Made by a program: the position numbers and the translations under genes. From Burkholderia sp. 4M9327F10 (GTDB taxonomy: Bacteria > Pseudomonadota > Gammaproteobacteria > Burkholderiales > Burkholderiaceae), in the NCBI RefSeq assembly GCF_005503145.1, contig NZ_SCNV01000041.1:1-64000 (forward strand): DNA of 64,000 nt, read 5' to 3'. Below, one piece after another: positions 42,970 to 51,859 of the stretch. Within the stretch, counting starts at the first letter, position 1; every line of letters starts with the position of its first letter. The notes below the pieces were generated by a model. The model had not been told where the DNA came from. It searched no databases and saw nothing but the letters and a program-made list of their open reading frames with translations.

Positions 42970-44190
42970 ATGAATGCTTTGACAGAATCCGTCGCCCGTG
43001 GGGCGCAGCAGGCCGCGCGTATCGAGAACGACGAGGACGCACTAGAAGTGGCCCGCGCGTTGGCGCCCACGTTGGCCGAAGGCGCGTCGCAGCGCGATCG
43101 TGAGCGTCGTTTGCCGTATGCCGAGATCGAAGCCTATTCGGCGAGCGGCCTCTGGGGCATTGCCGTGCCGCGCGAGTTCGGTGGCGCGGCGGTGTCGTAC
43201 GCCACGCTTGCGGAGGTCACTGCGATCATTTCGGAGGCCGATCCGGCACTCGGACAGATTCCGCAGAATCACTTTTTCATGCTCGATGTGCTGCGTGTAA
43301 ACGGCACACATGCTCAGCAGGCCTTCTACTTCGAGCGGGCGCTGGCGGGCGAACGGTTTGGCAATGCGCTTTCCGAGCGTGGCACGAAGAATGTAAGCGA
43401 CTACCGGACCACGCTTGCGCCGGAAGGTGAAGGCTTTCGGATCAACGGCACCAAGTTCTATTCGACCGGTGCATTGTTTGCGCAATGGATTCCGATTGTC
43501 GCCAAAGCGGCCGACGAAACCCTGTATGTGGCGTTTGCGAGTGCGCAGACACCCGGCTTGAGCGTCGTGGACGACTGGTCGGGTTTTGGTCAAAAGACAA
43601 CCGGCAGCGGCACGACCACGCTCGACAACATCTACGTCGAAGCCTCCGCAGTCGTGCCATACAGTTCCGCGTTCGCCGCCCGGCCTACAACGGTGGGCCC
43701 GATTGGGCAACTGATTCACGCTGCCGTCGACCTTGGGATCGCGCGCGCGGCGCTTGCCGATGCGCGTCGCTTCGTGCGGGAACGGTCACGTCCGTGGATC
43801 GACAGCGGGGTGGAGCGCGCGAGTGATGATCCGCTGACGCTCGAACTGTTCGGCAAGCTCACGCTGCAGTTGCACGGCGCTGAGGCGCTGGTCGAGCGTG
43901 CGGGCCGCCGCGTCGACGACGCGGTCAAGGCGTCGAACGAACAGACGGTCGCCGCGGCCTCGATCGCGGTGGCCGAGGCCCGCGCGGCAACCACGGAGAT
44001 TGCCTTGCAGGCTTCGACGCGGCTGATCGAGCTGGCGGGCACGCAGGCGACGCTTGCCGAACACAACCTCGACCGGCACTGGCGTAACGCGCGCACTCAT
44101 ACGCTGCACGACCCGGTGCGCTGGAAATACATTGCGGTCGGCAACTACTACCTGAACGATGTGCTGCCGCCGCGCCACGGCGCGCTCTGA
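42970..44190 (+). CDS. SfnB-family sulfur-acquisition oxidoreductase, copy 2
   Basis: A 406-aa paralogue of the upstream gene with matching blocks (RDRERRLPYAEIEAYSASGLWGIAVP in part, QIPQNHFFMLD, FYSTGALFAQWIPI, HNLDRHWRNARTHTLHDPVRWK). The two genes are 4 bp apart, evidently an old tandem duplication with divergence. Its N-terminal half differs most, which could mean different substrates or a hetero-oligomer. It needs reduced FMN/FAD from a reductase that is not in this window. Confidence 0.87.
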   Translation: MNALTESVARGAQQAARIENDEDALEVARALAPTLAEGASQRDRERRLPYAEIEAYSASGLWGIAVPREFGGAAVSYATLAEVTAIISEADPALGQIPQNHFFMLDVLRVNGTHAQQAFYFERALAGERFGNALSERGTKNVSDYRTTLAPEGEGFRINGTKFYSTGALFAQWIPIVAKAADETLYVAFASAQTPGLSVVDDWSGFGQKTTGSGTTTLDNIYVEASAVVPYSSAFAARPTTVGPIGQLIHAAVDLGIARAALADARRFVRERSRPWIDSGVERASDDPLTLELFGKLTLQLHGAEALVERAGRRVDDAVKASNEQTVAAASIAVAEARAATTEIALQASTRLIELAGTQATLAEHNLDRHWRNARTHTLHDPVRWKYIAVGNYYLNDVLPPRHGAL

Positions 44191-44224
44191 CGCGCTCGCT
44201 GTGCATCATCCAGGCCTCACCTAA

Positions 44225-45619
44225 GTGAATCCGATTATGGCCAGACAGATTCGTCTCAACGCATTCGACATGAACTGCGTCGGGCATCAGTCGCCGGGGT
44301 TGTGGGCGCATCCGCGCGATACCTCCTGGCGTTACAAGCACCTCGACTACTGGACCGAGCTTGCGAAGCTGCTCGAACGTGGCAAATTCGACGGCCTGTT
44401 TATCGCCGATGTGCTCGGCATTTATGACGTGTTCAAGGGTAACGGCGAGGCCGCGATCCGCCAGGCCGCCCAGGTGCCGGTGAATGATCCAATCCTGCTG
44501 GTTTCGGCGATGGCGGGCGTGACCGAGCATCTTGGCTTTGGCGTGACGTGCTCGCTCTCGTACGAGCATCCTTATCCGTTCGCGAGACGCATGTCGACGC
44601 TCGATCATCTGACCAACGGACGGGTGGGCTGGAACATCGTCACATCGTATCTGGATAGCGCGGCGCGCAATGTGGGCCTGCCGAGCCAGGCGAATCACGA
44701 CGAACGCTACGCACTGGCCGAAGAGTATCTCGACGTCTGCTACAAGCTGTGGGAGTCGTCATGGGAAGACGACGCGGTGGTGCGCGATGCGGCACGCCAG
44801 GTTTTCACGGAACCATCCAAGGTGCATCCGATTGAACATCATGGACAGTACTTCGATGTGCCGGGTATTCACCTGTGCGAGCCGTCGCCGCAACGCACGC
44901 CGGTGCTGTATCAGGCCGGGGCGTCGAAACGCGGTAAGGACTTCGCCGCGCAGCACGCCGAATGCATTTTCATTGCCGCGCCGTCGCGCACGATTCTGAA
45001 GCAGTTTGTGGCCGACATTCGCGCTCGTGTGAAGTCGTTCGGGCGCGATCCGCACGACGTGCTGATCTTCAATCTGCATACCGTGATTACCGGCAAGACG
45101 TCGGCTGAAGCGCATGCCAAGCATGCGGACTATCGCCGCTACGCCAGCGATGAAGGCGCGCTCGCCTTGATGTCCGGTTGGACGGGAATCGACCTGTCGA
45201 AATACGATCTGGATGAACCGTTGCGCCACGTGGAGAGCAACGCCGTGCAATCCGCAGTGGAGGCGCTGTCGAGCGCCGATCCGACGCGGGTGTGGACCGT
45301 GCGTGAGATCGCGAAGTGGGGCGGCATAGGTGGCCTGGGGCCGCTGTCGGTTGGCGACCCGCAAGAGATTGCCGATGAGCTGCAGTCGTGGGTCGAGGAG
45401 ACGGACGTCGACGGTTTCAACCTGGCGTATGCGCTGACGCACGAGACGTTTAGCGATTTCGTTGAGCTGGTCGTGCCGGAGTTGCAGCGTCGCGGCGTGT
45501 ACAAGACCGAATATGCGCCGGGCTCGCTGCGCGAGAAGCTGCACGGCGTCGGCCCTCGTCTCGCGGAACCGCATCCTGGTGCACGGTACCGCGCACGTCA
45601 TACCGCAGCCACCGAATAA
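44225..45619 (+). CDS. FMN-dependent monooxygenase, NtaA/SnaA/DszA family
   Basis: A 464-aa bacterial-luciferase-fold monooxygenase. Family signatures include RQIRLNAFDMNCVGHQSPGLW (in part), YWTELAKLLERGKFDGLFIADVLG, GRVGWNIVTSYLDSAARN, YFDVPGIHLCEPSPQRTPVLYQAGAS and GFNLAYA. Such enzymes split C-S or C-N bonds of sulfones and aminopolycarboxylates using FMNH2. With SfnB genes 34 bp upstream, a sulfone or sulfonate substrate is the natural inference. The start is GTG 44225 or ATG 44237. Confidence 0.9.
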   Translation: MNPIMARQIRLNAFDMNCVGHQSPGLWAHPRDTSWRYKHLDYWTELAKLLERGKFDGLFIADVLGIYDVFKGNGEAAIRQAAQVPVNDPILLVSAMAGVTEHLGFGVTCSLSYEHPYPFARRMSTLDHLTNGRVGWNIVTSYLDSAARNVGLPSQANHDERYALAEEYLDVCYKLWESSWEDDAVVRDAARQVFTEPSKVHPIEHHGQYFDVPGIHLCEPSPQRTPVLYQAGASKRGKDFAAQHAECIFIAAPSRTILKQFVADIRARVKSFGRDPHDVLIFNLHTVITGKTSAEAHAKHADYRRYASDEGALALMSGWTGIDLSKYDLDEPLRHVESNAVQSAVEALSSADPTRVWTVREIAKWGGIGGLGPLSVGDPQEIADELQSWVEETDVDGFNLAYALTHETFSDFVELVVPELQRRGVYKTEYAPGSLREKLHGVGPRLAEPHPGARYRARHTAATE

Positions 45620-45666
45620 ATAACACATTGTTCCATTCGACCTTAACGACAAGCTGGGGAGCATTC

Positions 45667-46737
45667 ATGAAATCGTTGTTCCGTCACACATCCCAGGTGC
45701 GCCGCATGATTGGCGCGTTGACTTTGCTTTCCGCGAGCGTGTTGCTGGGTCAAACCACGCACGCCGCACCGCTCGCGGGTGCCCCTGCGCCGTTCGACAA
45801 GGGCGGTGTGAAGATTGCGTTGGTCAATTACCTCTCGACAGGGGATTTCTTCCAGGCCTACGAGGCGGGTGCGCAGAAGCAGGCGAAAGCACTCGGCATC
45901 GATCTGCGTATATACGAAGGACGGCAAGACGCGGCCGAACAGCGCGAGCAGATTCAGCAGGCAATCAGCCTCGGCGTGTCGGCGATCATTGTGAATCATG
46001 GCTTGCCGGAATCGCTGAAGGACGTGGTGCAGCGCGCGCTCGACAAGGGCATCAAGGTAGTTGCATTCGATGTGGATCTGAACAATCCGAAGGTGCCGCA
46101 GATCGAGCAGAGCGATCATGATCTGGCCACGTTGCTTCTGAATCAGGCCTTGAAGGATAACGGCGACTCGTTTGCGGCTGGGTATGTGTACGTGGCGGGC
46201 TTCGCACCGCTCGATCGCCGCGATGCCGTGTGGCGCGACTTTAAGGCTGCTCATCCGCAGGTGCAGGAGAAAGCACGCTGGGGTACGGTGGACAATCCGA
46301 TCGCACAATCGGTCGCGAATCAGGCGGCCGCTGCATACCGTGCGCATCCCGAGATTCGCGTGGTGTTTGCGCCTTACGACGAATTCGCGCGGGGCGCCAA
46401 GCTCGCTGCGGACGAGGCTAACCTCGGCTCGAAGCTGCGCATTTACAGCGCGGATATTTCGACCGCGGACATCGAGGCCATTCGCGCGCCCAATAGTGCC
46501 TGGGTCGCGACTGCCGCCACCAATCCGGCCGTGGTGGGCGCAGTCTCGGTGCGCGCGGCGGCGTTGGAGGTGGCGGGCCAGGATCCGGGGCATCGGATCG
46601 TGGTGAAGCCGACTCTCATCACGCGTGACGATCTGGTGAAGAACGACATCAAGACGATTGCCGAACTGGGCGCTAAATTCCCGGCCTTCCGCTCGAGCGA
46701 CGCGGCAAATGCGGCATGGATTCCTGCCACGGAGTGA
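45667..46737 (+). CDS. Periplasmic substrate-binding protein, CUT2 type (probable partner of set 1)
   Basis: A 356-aa exported protein of the Peripla_BP_4 fold. The signal peptide ends near THAAP (about residue 35), and the mature protein begins KIALVNYLSTGDFFQAYEAG. GGGGAG 6 nt before ATG 45667 fixes the start. It is the last gene of sfnB-sfnB-monooxygenase-SBP, 47 bp after the monooxygenase gene. Set-1 ATPase and permease (34327-36929) lack a binding protein, so this is their likely partner; ligand probably the compound processed by the enzymes. Confidence 0.88.
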   Translation: MKSLFRHTSQVRRMIGALTLLSASVLLGQTTHAAPLAGAPAPFDKGGVKIALVNYLSTGDFFQAYEAGAQKQAKALGIDLRIYEGRQDAAEQREQIQQAISLGVSAIIVNHGLPESLKDVVQRALDKGIKVVAFDVDLNNPKVPQIEQSDHDLATLLLNQALKDNGDSFAAGYVYVAGFAPLDRRDAVWRDFKAAHPQVQEKARWGTVDNPIAQSVANQAAAAYRAHPEIRVVFAPYDEFARGAKLAADEANLGSKLRIYSADISTADIEAIRAPNSAWVATAATNPAVVGAVSVRAAALEVAGQDPGHRIVVKPTLITRDDLVKNDIKTIAELGAKFPAFRSSDAANAAWIPATE

Positions 46738-46829
46738 CCACGCGAGGAAGTTGAATCCGCCATTGGCAGGATCGGCATCTTGAGCGACAATCGCGGCGAT
46801 CTGTCGACACCCGTCGCGAGGAGTCTGCC

Positions 46830-47408
46830 ATGTCGGTACTGGTACTGGGGTTGGTGATTTTTCTGGGCGTGCATTCGGTGCGAATCTTTGCCGAGTCGTG
46901 GCGTGCACGGCAGATTGCCCGGATGGGGGAGAAACCCTGGAAGGGCGCGTATGGGGTGGCCTCCGCCCTGGGGTTGGCGCTGATCATCTGGGGCTACGGG
47001 ATCGCGCGGCGTGATCCTGTCGTGCTATGGGCGCCTCCGGTTTGGGCGCCCCACCTTACGGCACTGCTGACGCTGATTGCCTTCATTCTCTTTCTGGCCG
47101 CTTACATCCCCGGTAACCACTTCAAAGCCTGGGTCAGGCATCCGTTGGCTCTCAGCGCGGCGTTGTGGGCATTCGCGCATTTGCTGGCGAATGGCACGTT
47201 GAACGCGGTTGTCCTGTTCGCGGCTTTCTTCGTTTGGGCTGTGCTGGCCTATCGCGCCGCTCGCGGGCGGGATACGGCTCTAGGCCTGGTTTATCCGGCC
47301 GGCACGCTGGCTAGGGACGGGATAGCGGTAGTGGGTGGAGCGGTGGCCTGGGTGGTGTTTGCGTTCTGGCTGCATGGCTGGTGGATCGGGGTTCGGCCGT
47401 TGGGGTGA
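46830..47408 (+). CDS. NnrU family membrane protein
   Basis: A 192-aa protein with about six hydrophobic helices and NnrU features: FLGVHSVRIFAESWR at the N-terminus, GNHFKAWVRHPLALSAALWAFAHLLANG in the middle. NnrU was described in denitrifiers near nitric-oxide metabolism genes, and related MAPEG/isoprenylcysteine-type folds act on membrane lipids; the true reaction is unclear. No denitrification genes are nearby. GAGGAG before the ATG supports the start. Confidence 0.88.
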   Translation: MSVLVLGLVIFLGVHSVRIFAESWRARQIARMGEKPWKGAYGVASALGLALIIWGYGIARRDPVVLWAPPVWAPHLTALLTLIAFILFLAAYIPGNHFKAWVRHPLALSAALWAFAHLLANGTLNAVVLFAAFFVWAVLAYRAARGRDTALGLVYPAGTLARDGIAVVGGAVAWVVFAFWLHGWWIGVRPLG

Positions 47409-47470
47409 AGAGACCTGGAGCGAGCTTCTGTTTGTTCCGGATACCGAAGTATTGACCTTGCGTTGATTGC

Positions 47471-48112
47471 TCAGGCGTAAGGTGTGCCCGCCATTGCCGC
47501 TTTCAGGCCCATGGTTCCCTTGTCGACAATAGCGAGAAAGGCGGCTTTCGCTTCCTCTGTGTTTCGCCTCTGTCGAAACGTCCGGTGAGCCTGAATGAAG
47601 GCCACGCTCCACGTCGCCAAAAGCAGATCCGCCGCCAGATGGGCGTTCGGGTCACCAGGCTTTTGTCCCGCGCATTCGGATAACGCCACTGTGACGACTT
47701 GCGCGAGCTCGTCGCGTATGGCTCTTGCCCGAGCCTTGAGGGTTTCACTGCCTTCGATTGTCTCTATGAAGCCCTGGCTCTTCCCAGAAAATTCGACGAA
47801 CGGGCTTCGTTCCGCAACCAGCCTATGAGCGAGCAGGCGTAGCGCCTCTAGCGGAGTAACGCCGGGATCGCGCTGCCGCAAAGCTTCGCGCAGGATCTCA
47901 CGGCCCTCTTCGTCGCGATCGAAGAACATGTCCTCCTTGCGGGGGAAGTGATTGAACACTGTCATCCGCCCGACGTCGGCGGCTTCCGCGATTTCATCCA
48001 CCGTTACATGATCGAAGCCCCGTTCGAGGAACAGGCGCGTGGCTGCATTGGAGATGCTTTCTCGCGTGGCGAGGCGCTTACGGGAGCGGCGGTCGGTTGA
48101 TGGTGTTGACAT
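47471..48112 (-). CDS. TetR family transcriptional regulator
   Basis: A 213-aa regulator. The N-terminal TetR HTH (about residues 14-62) reads RESISNAATRLFLERGF, VTVDEIAEAADVGRMTVFNHFPRKEDMF, and an all-helical ligand domain follows. It is divergent from an FAD monooxygenase gene with only 53 bp between the starts. A perfect TGTACT-G-AGTACA palindrome sits in that gap and is the likely operator controlling both. Confidence 0.92.
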   Translation of the reverse strand: MSTPSTDRRSRKRLATRESISNAATRLFLERGFDHVTVDEIAEAADVGRMTVFNHFPRKEDMFFDRDEEGREILREALRQRDPGVTPLEALRLLAHRLVAERSPFVEFSGKSQGFIETIEGSETLKARARAIRDELAQVVTVALSECAGQKPGDPNAHLAADLLLATWSVAFIQAHRTFRQRRNTEEAKAAFLAIVDKGTMGLKAAMAGTPYA

Positions 48113-48136
48113 GCTGCTATTTTATCGCATATTTTA

Positions 48137-48149
48137 TGTACTGAGTACA
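48137..48149. promoter_or_regulatory. TetR operator candidate
   Basis: TGTACTGAGTACA is a perfect 13-bp palindrome with a single central base, in the 53-bp gap between the divergent tetR and monooxygenase genes. It is flanked by AT-rich promoter-like sequence (TATTTTATCGCATATTTTA at 48118-48136). Confidence 0.65.
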
Positions 48150-48165
48150 CATTTGGATTTGGTAT

Positions 48166-49704
48166 ATGAGAAATGCAATTGATGTGGTGGTGGTCGGAGC
48201 TGGACCGGTCGGACTCCTGAGCGCGATTGAGTTGGCTTTGGCAGGCGTGCGAGTCCTTGTGCTGGAGCGCCTGACTGCGCCGAGCACGGTGACAAAGGCG
48301 TTGGGGATCGGACCGCTTGGAAGCGAAGCGTTGCGCCGTCGCGGCATGACCGAAGCCATCGCAGCCGCCGAGGCGCGCACCTTCTCGGTGATAGAGCAGT
48401 TCACTGGGAAGGGCGGCCCGAACCTGCGCGGTCGAGGGTCCAGATTCAGCGGCCATTTCGGTGGCTTGTCCCTCATCCGTAAGGATGCGCAGAGAGAGCC
48501 GGAACGGCATGCCCGCCTGGTGGATCAGCAGGCTGTCGAAACCATGCTGGCCGAGCGGGCACGCGCGCTTGGGATCGAGGTGCGCCGCGGCTGCGAGGTT
48601 ACCGGCTTCGTCCAGCGGGAAGGCGGCGTCGAGGTGGAGTGGGCTTCTCAAGCCGGCGAGGAGCGTATGCGCTGCTCCTACCTTGTTGGCTGCGACGGAG
48701 GGCGCAGCGCGGTCCGCAAGATGGCTGGTTTTGACTTCCCCGGCACGCCTCCAACCATGACAATGTATCAGGCGGTCGCCGAGATCGACCATCCCGAACG
48801 GCTGCTGCCCATCGGCTGGCGCCGCGCATCGGGTGGGGTGTTCGCCTATGGACCGTTTCCCGGTCGATTGTTCATGCTGGACTTTACCGGTCCACCGGAA
48901 GATCGGCAGGCTCCGGTTACGCGTGAGGAGATCGAGGCCGCTCTGCGCCGCATCAGCGGGACGGACGTCCGTGTGAAGGCGCTCGAAAGCGCGAGCCGAT
49001 GGACGGACAACACGCGGCTTGTGAATACCTACCGCCTGGGTAGGGTGCTGCTTGCCGGCGATGCGGCGCATATCCATTCGCCGTTCGGTGGGCAGGGCCT
49101 GAGCCTTGGACTCGTGGACGCTGCCAATCTCGGCTGGAAACTCGCTGCGGTCATTCGCGGCGAGATGCCCGAAGGCCTGCTCGACACCTATACGGCCGAG
49201 CGGCGGCCCGTTGCCGAAGCCGTGCTGGCCAACACCCTTGCCCAAGTCGCCATCATGCGACCCGATCCACAAGCCGGTGCGATGCGGGATATCGTGGCGA
49301 ACCTCATGCAACTCGACGAGGTCAACCGCTTCATCGGCGAGATGATGAGCGGTCTGTCCAACCGTTACGATCTCGGGTCGGAGTTGGGGGACGTTGGAAG
49401 GCTGATTGGCGACAAGCCGGTGAGCGATGGCGATGCCGGTGCTTCGCTCTACGATGTCATGCAGGATGGCATGGGCGTTTTTCTCGACGCTTCAAGCGAG
49501 CGGGCGGCTTCCAGACTTGTTGCCGCTACCGCGCGGAGGATACGCTGCGTCGCTGTCGACACAGGACCTTCGATGCTGATCCGTCCCGATGCCTGTGTTG
49601 CGTGGGTTGGTGAGGAGAGCGGTTTAGATGGACTGGAGGAGGCCATCGGCCGCTGGTTCGTCCGAACGCGGGATGAGGTTGAGAACCGTCTCCGGCCAGT
49701 TTGA
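48166..49704 (+). CDS. FAD-dependent aromatic-ring monooxygenase (PheA/TfdB/rifampicin-monooxygenase type)
   Basis: A 512-aa class A flavoprotein hydroxylase. The Rossmann motif is VVVGAGPVGLLSAIELALAG (residues 6-25), the DG motif is LVGCDGGRSAVRK (about 172-184) and the GD motif is LLAGDAAHIHSPFGGQGLSLG (in part, about residue 300). The C-terminal about 120 residues resemble the thioredoxin-like tail of phenol hydroxylases. It uses NAD(P)H and O2 to hydroxylate an aromatic. TetR control suggests a toxic or xenobiotic substrate (inference). Confidence 0.88.
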   Translation: MRNAIDVVVVGAGPVGLLSAIELALAGVRVLVLERLTAPSTVTKALGIGPLGSEALRRRGMTEAIAAAEARTFSVIEQFTGKGGPNLRGRGSRFSGHFGGLSLIRKDAQREPERHARLVDQQAVETMLAERARALGIEVRRGCEVTGFVQREGGVEVEWASQAGEERMRCSYLVGCDGGRSAVRKMAGFDFPGTPPTMTMYQAVAEIDHPERLLPIGWRRASGGVFAYGPFPGRLFMLDFTGPPEDRQAPVTREEIEAALRRISGTDVRVKALESASRWTDNTRLVNTYRLGRVLLAGDAAHIHSPFGGQGLSLGLVDAANLGWKLAAVIRGEMPEGLLDTYTAERRPVAEAVLANTLAQVAIMRPDPQAGAMRDIVANLMQLDEVNRFIGEMMSGLSNRYDLGSELGDVGRLIGDKPVSDGDAGASLYDVMQDGMGVFLDASSERAASRLVAATARRIRCVAVDTGPSMLIRPDACVAWVGEESGLDGLEEAIGRWFVRTRDEVENRLRPV

Positions 49705-49884
49705 GACGATACACCCCGCCACCCGCGTCGTCGCAATTGGCGTGTTGTGGAATACTCGCAGTCAAATATACTAAGCTGCCGCCGCGCAGTCAGCCGGCGG
49801 AGAAGTTTCGTCCGAAGAATTGGACCGATGGTGCCCCCAGCGAGCCTGAATCAAAAAATGTAATACAGACACGAAGAGGTCCAC

Positions 49885-50904
49885 ATGGAGTTGATGCTTG
49901 AGCGGCTATCGGAGTCGGTTGCTTCAGCGGAAAGTCTGGAGCAGCTCGCGAGGCCGTTGCTCGAAATGCTCGAACTGATCACCGGCCTTGAGTCCTTGTA
50001 CCTGACTTCGATCGACGAAGAAGCGGGTCTGCAGTCCGTCGACTATGTAAGAAACGCTGGCGAACTTTTTATCCCAGAGGGACTGTCTGTCCCATGGTCC
50101 GACACGCTGTGCAAGCGTTGCCTTGAAGAAGGCCGCCGTTTTACGTCCAACGCGAGCGAGATTTGGGGCGACTCGCAGGCTGCGAGGGAGCTCGGGATCG
50201 AGACATACGCCAGCGCGCCCATTCGCGGAAGTAACGGCTCCGTTATCGGTACGCTGTGCGGGGCAAGCAAGAGCAGCCAGCCGATCGGTCCGCAGGCGTT
50301 TAGCGCCTTGAACATATTCCCGAAGCTGATTGCGCAGTATGTTGAGCGGGAACGATTGCTTAAGGATTTGAGGCAGTCAAACGAATATCTCGCGAACTTC
50401 GCTTTGACCGATTCCCTGACCGGCTTACCCAACAGGCGGGCTCTCCATGGCGAACTCGGCAGGCTATTGGCGCGAGCGGCGAGGGACGGATCTTATGTCA
50501 TTGCTGGAATCATCGATCTCGACGACTTCAAGGGGATTAACGACTCGTATGGCCACGTGGTCGGCGATCACTTCTTGCGCGAGTGCGCAAAACGCCTCGC
50601 TGGAATCGTGCGCGACACGGATATGCTGGCGCGGGTCGGGGGTGATGAATTCGCTTTGGTGGCGCCTGCCCCGGTCGATGCAGAGCAGGCGCACAGCGTA
50701 GCGGATCAATTGCAGCGGCGCGCTTCCGAGGCGACTCGTGGCATCTACGCGCTCGCTGGCAGGACCATTGATTACGCCGGCGTGAGCGCTGGTGTGATCG
50801 CCGTCAGGCTCGTGTCTGTCGATCAGGCGTTAGAGCTGGCAGACGCGGCTATGTACCGCGAGAAGCGGAAGCGGAAGCTGGCTAATTCGCGTGGCGGTGA
50901 ATGA
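49885..50904 (+). CDS. GAF-GGDEF diguanylate cyclase
   Basis: A 339-aa cytosolic protein: a GAF sensor domain (about residues 15-155), a short helix and a GGDEF domain (about 170-335). The active-site loop is intact (RVGGDEF) and an inhibitory I-site RDTD lies five residues before it, so an active, product-inhibited c-di-GMP synthase is expected. No transmembrane segments are seen. GAGG precedes ATG 49885. It stands alone; the GAF ligand is unknown. Confidence 0.92.
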   Translation: MELMLERLSESVASAESLEQLARPLLEMLELITGLESLYLTSIDEEAGLQSVDYVRNAGELFIPEGLSVPWSDTLCKRCLEEGRRFTSNASEIWGDSQAARELGIETYASAPIRGSNGSVIGTLCGASKSSQPIGPQAFSALNIFPKLIAQYVERERLLKDLRQSNEYLANFALTDSLTGLPNRRALHGELGRLLARAARDGSYVIAGIIDLDDFKGINDSYGHVVGDHFLRECAKRLAGIVRDTDMLARVGGDEFALVAPAPVDAEQAHSVADQLQRRASEATRGIYALAGRTIDYAGVSAGVIAVRLVSVDQALELADAAMYREKRKRKLANSRGGE

Positions 50905-51041
50905 CCCCTGTATGAGAGATCGGGTTGTTCGCTATTAACCTCGCAGCTTCTTGCAGCGAGTACGCGACTTCGTCTTCGCTACGGCCACTGTTGATCGCTA
51001 CACGCTCCCCAAACACGATTCTCAGCATGGCGCCCCCCAGA

Positions 51042-51767
51042 TCACGACTGTGACAAGGGCGGAAGAATCGACTCGGCTCGATCGCGTCTCGCGATGAGGA
51101 TCTGAATTTCTTCAGCAATCGTGTCCGGGTCGATGACCGGAATATTCGGGGCGAGCGGTGCGCCGCTGGCGGTCATGGCACGCAGGCCCGCCGAGCGATC
51201 AATGAACGCGCCGATGTTCACCGTGCCGGCATAAACTCCTCTGGACCCTACCTCGGCATTGAGCGTGAGCACATAGTTACGCGTGGCCGCCATCAGGGGG
51301 CCCACACCGCTCATGCCTGGCATCGTCACCACGGCCGTCAAGCCGCCGACGATCACGATCGCGCCGTCGCCGCGGGCAAGCATGCCTGGAAGCAAGGCAT
51401 GCGATAGCTCGACAGGCGAGAACGTGAAGATGTTCGCCATGGACTGAAGTGTCGACGCATCCAGATCTACTGCCGGGACAAAGCTCACATCGGAGGGGAC
51501 CGGTGCATAGACGGCTACATCGATGGGGCCGAGCCGATCCTCGACCGAACGGACGAGCGCGGGAATGCCTCCGAGATCGGTGAGATCGGCCGGAAAGGCG
51601 ACCGCCTCGATACCGGCGGCTGCGAGTTCGGCGACTCGTTCTTCTAGCGGCGCGGCACGGCGCGCGACGAGTGCGACGCGATACCCGGCGCGCCCGAAAC
51701 GCTGTGCAAGTGAAGTGCCGAGACCGGTGCCGGCGCCGAACAGAGCGATGGTTTTCTTGCTAGTCAT
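51042..51767 (-). CDS. SDR-fold protein lacking the YxxxK motif
   Basis: A 241-aa Rossmann protein. The cofactor motif FGAGTGLGTSLAQRFG is at the N-terminus (GxxxGxG). Where classical short-chain dehydrogenases carry Tyr-xxx-Lys, the sequence reads SGVGPLMAATRNYV, so both catalytic residues seem lost; C-terminal features are otherwise SDR-like. Start at ATG 51767 with GGAG 6 nt upstream. It is divergent from an HxlR regulator 92 bp away, a common pairing for redox-stress-responsive SDRs. Confidence 0.85.
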   Translation of the reverse strand: MTSKKTIALFGAGTGLGTSLAQRFGRAGYRVALVARRAAPLEERVAELAAAGIEAVAFPADLTDLGGIPALVRSVEDRLGPIDVAVYAPVPSDVSFVPAVDLDASTLQSMANIFTFSPVELSHALLPGMLARGDGAIVIVGGLTAVVTMPGMSGVGPLMAATRNYVLTLNAEVGSRGVYAGTVNIGAFIDRSAGLRAMTASGAPLAPNIPVIDPDTIAEEIQILIARRDRAESILPPLSQS

Positions 51768-51859
51768 TGAGTACTCCATGGGGGTGGTATGTTTCAATGA
51801 CCAACTATGCTTGATAGACTAGATGCTCACAAGAACGCATAGCTTCGAGGCCTAGTCAC

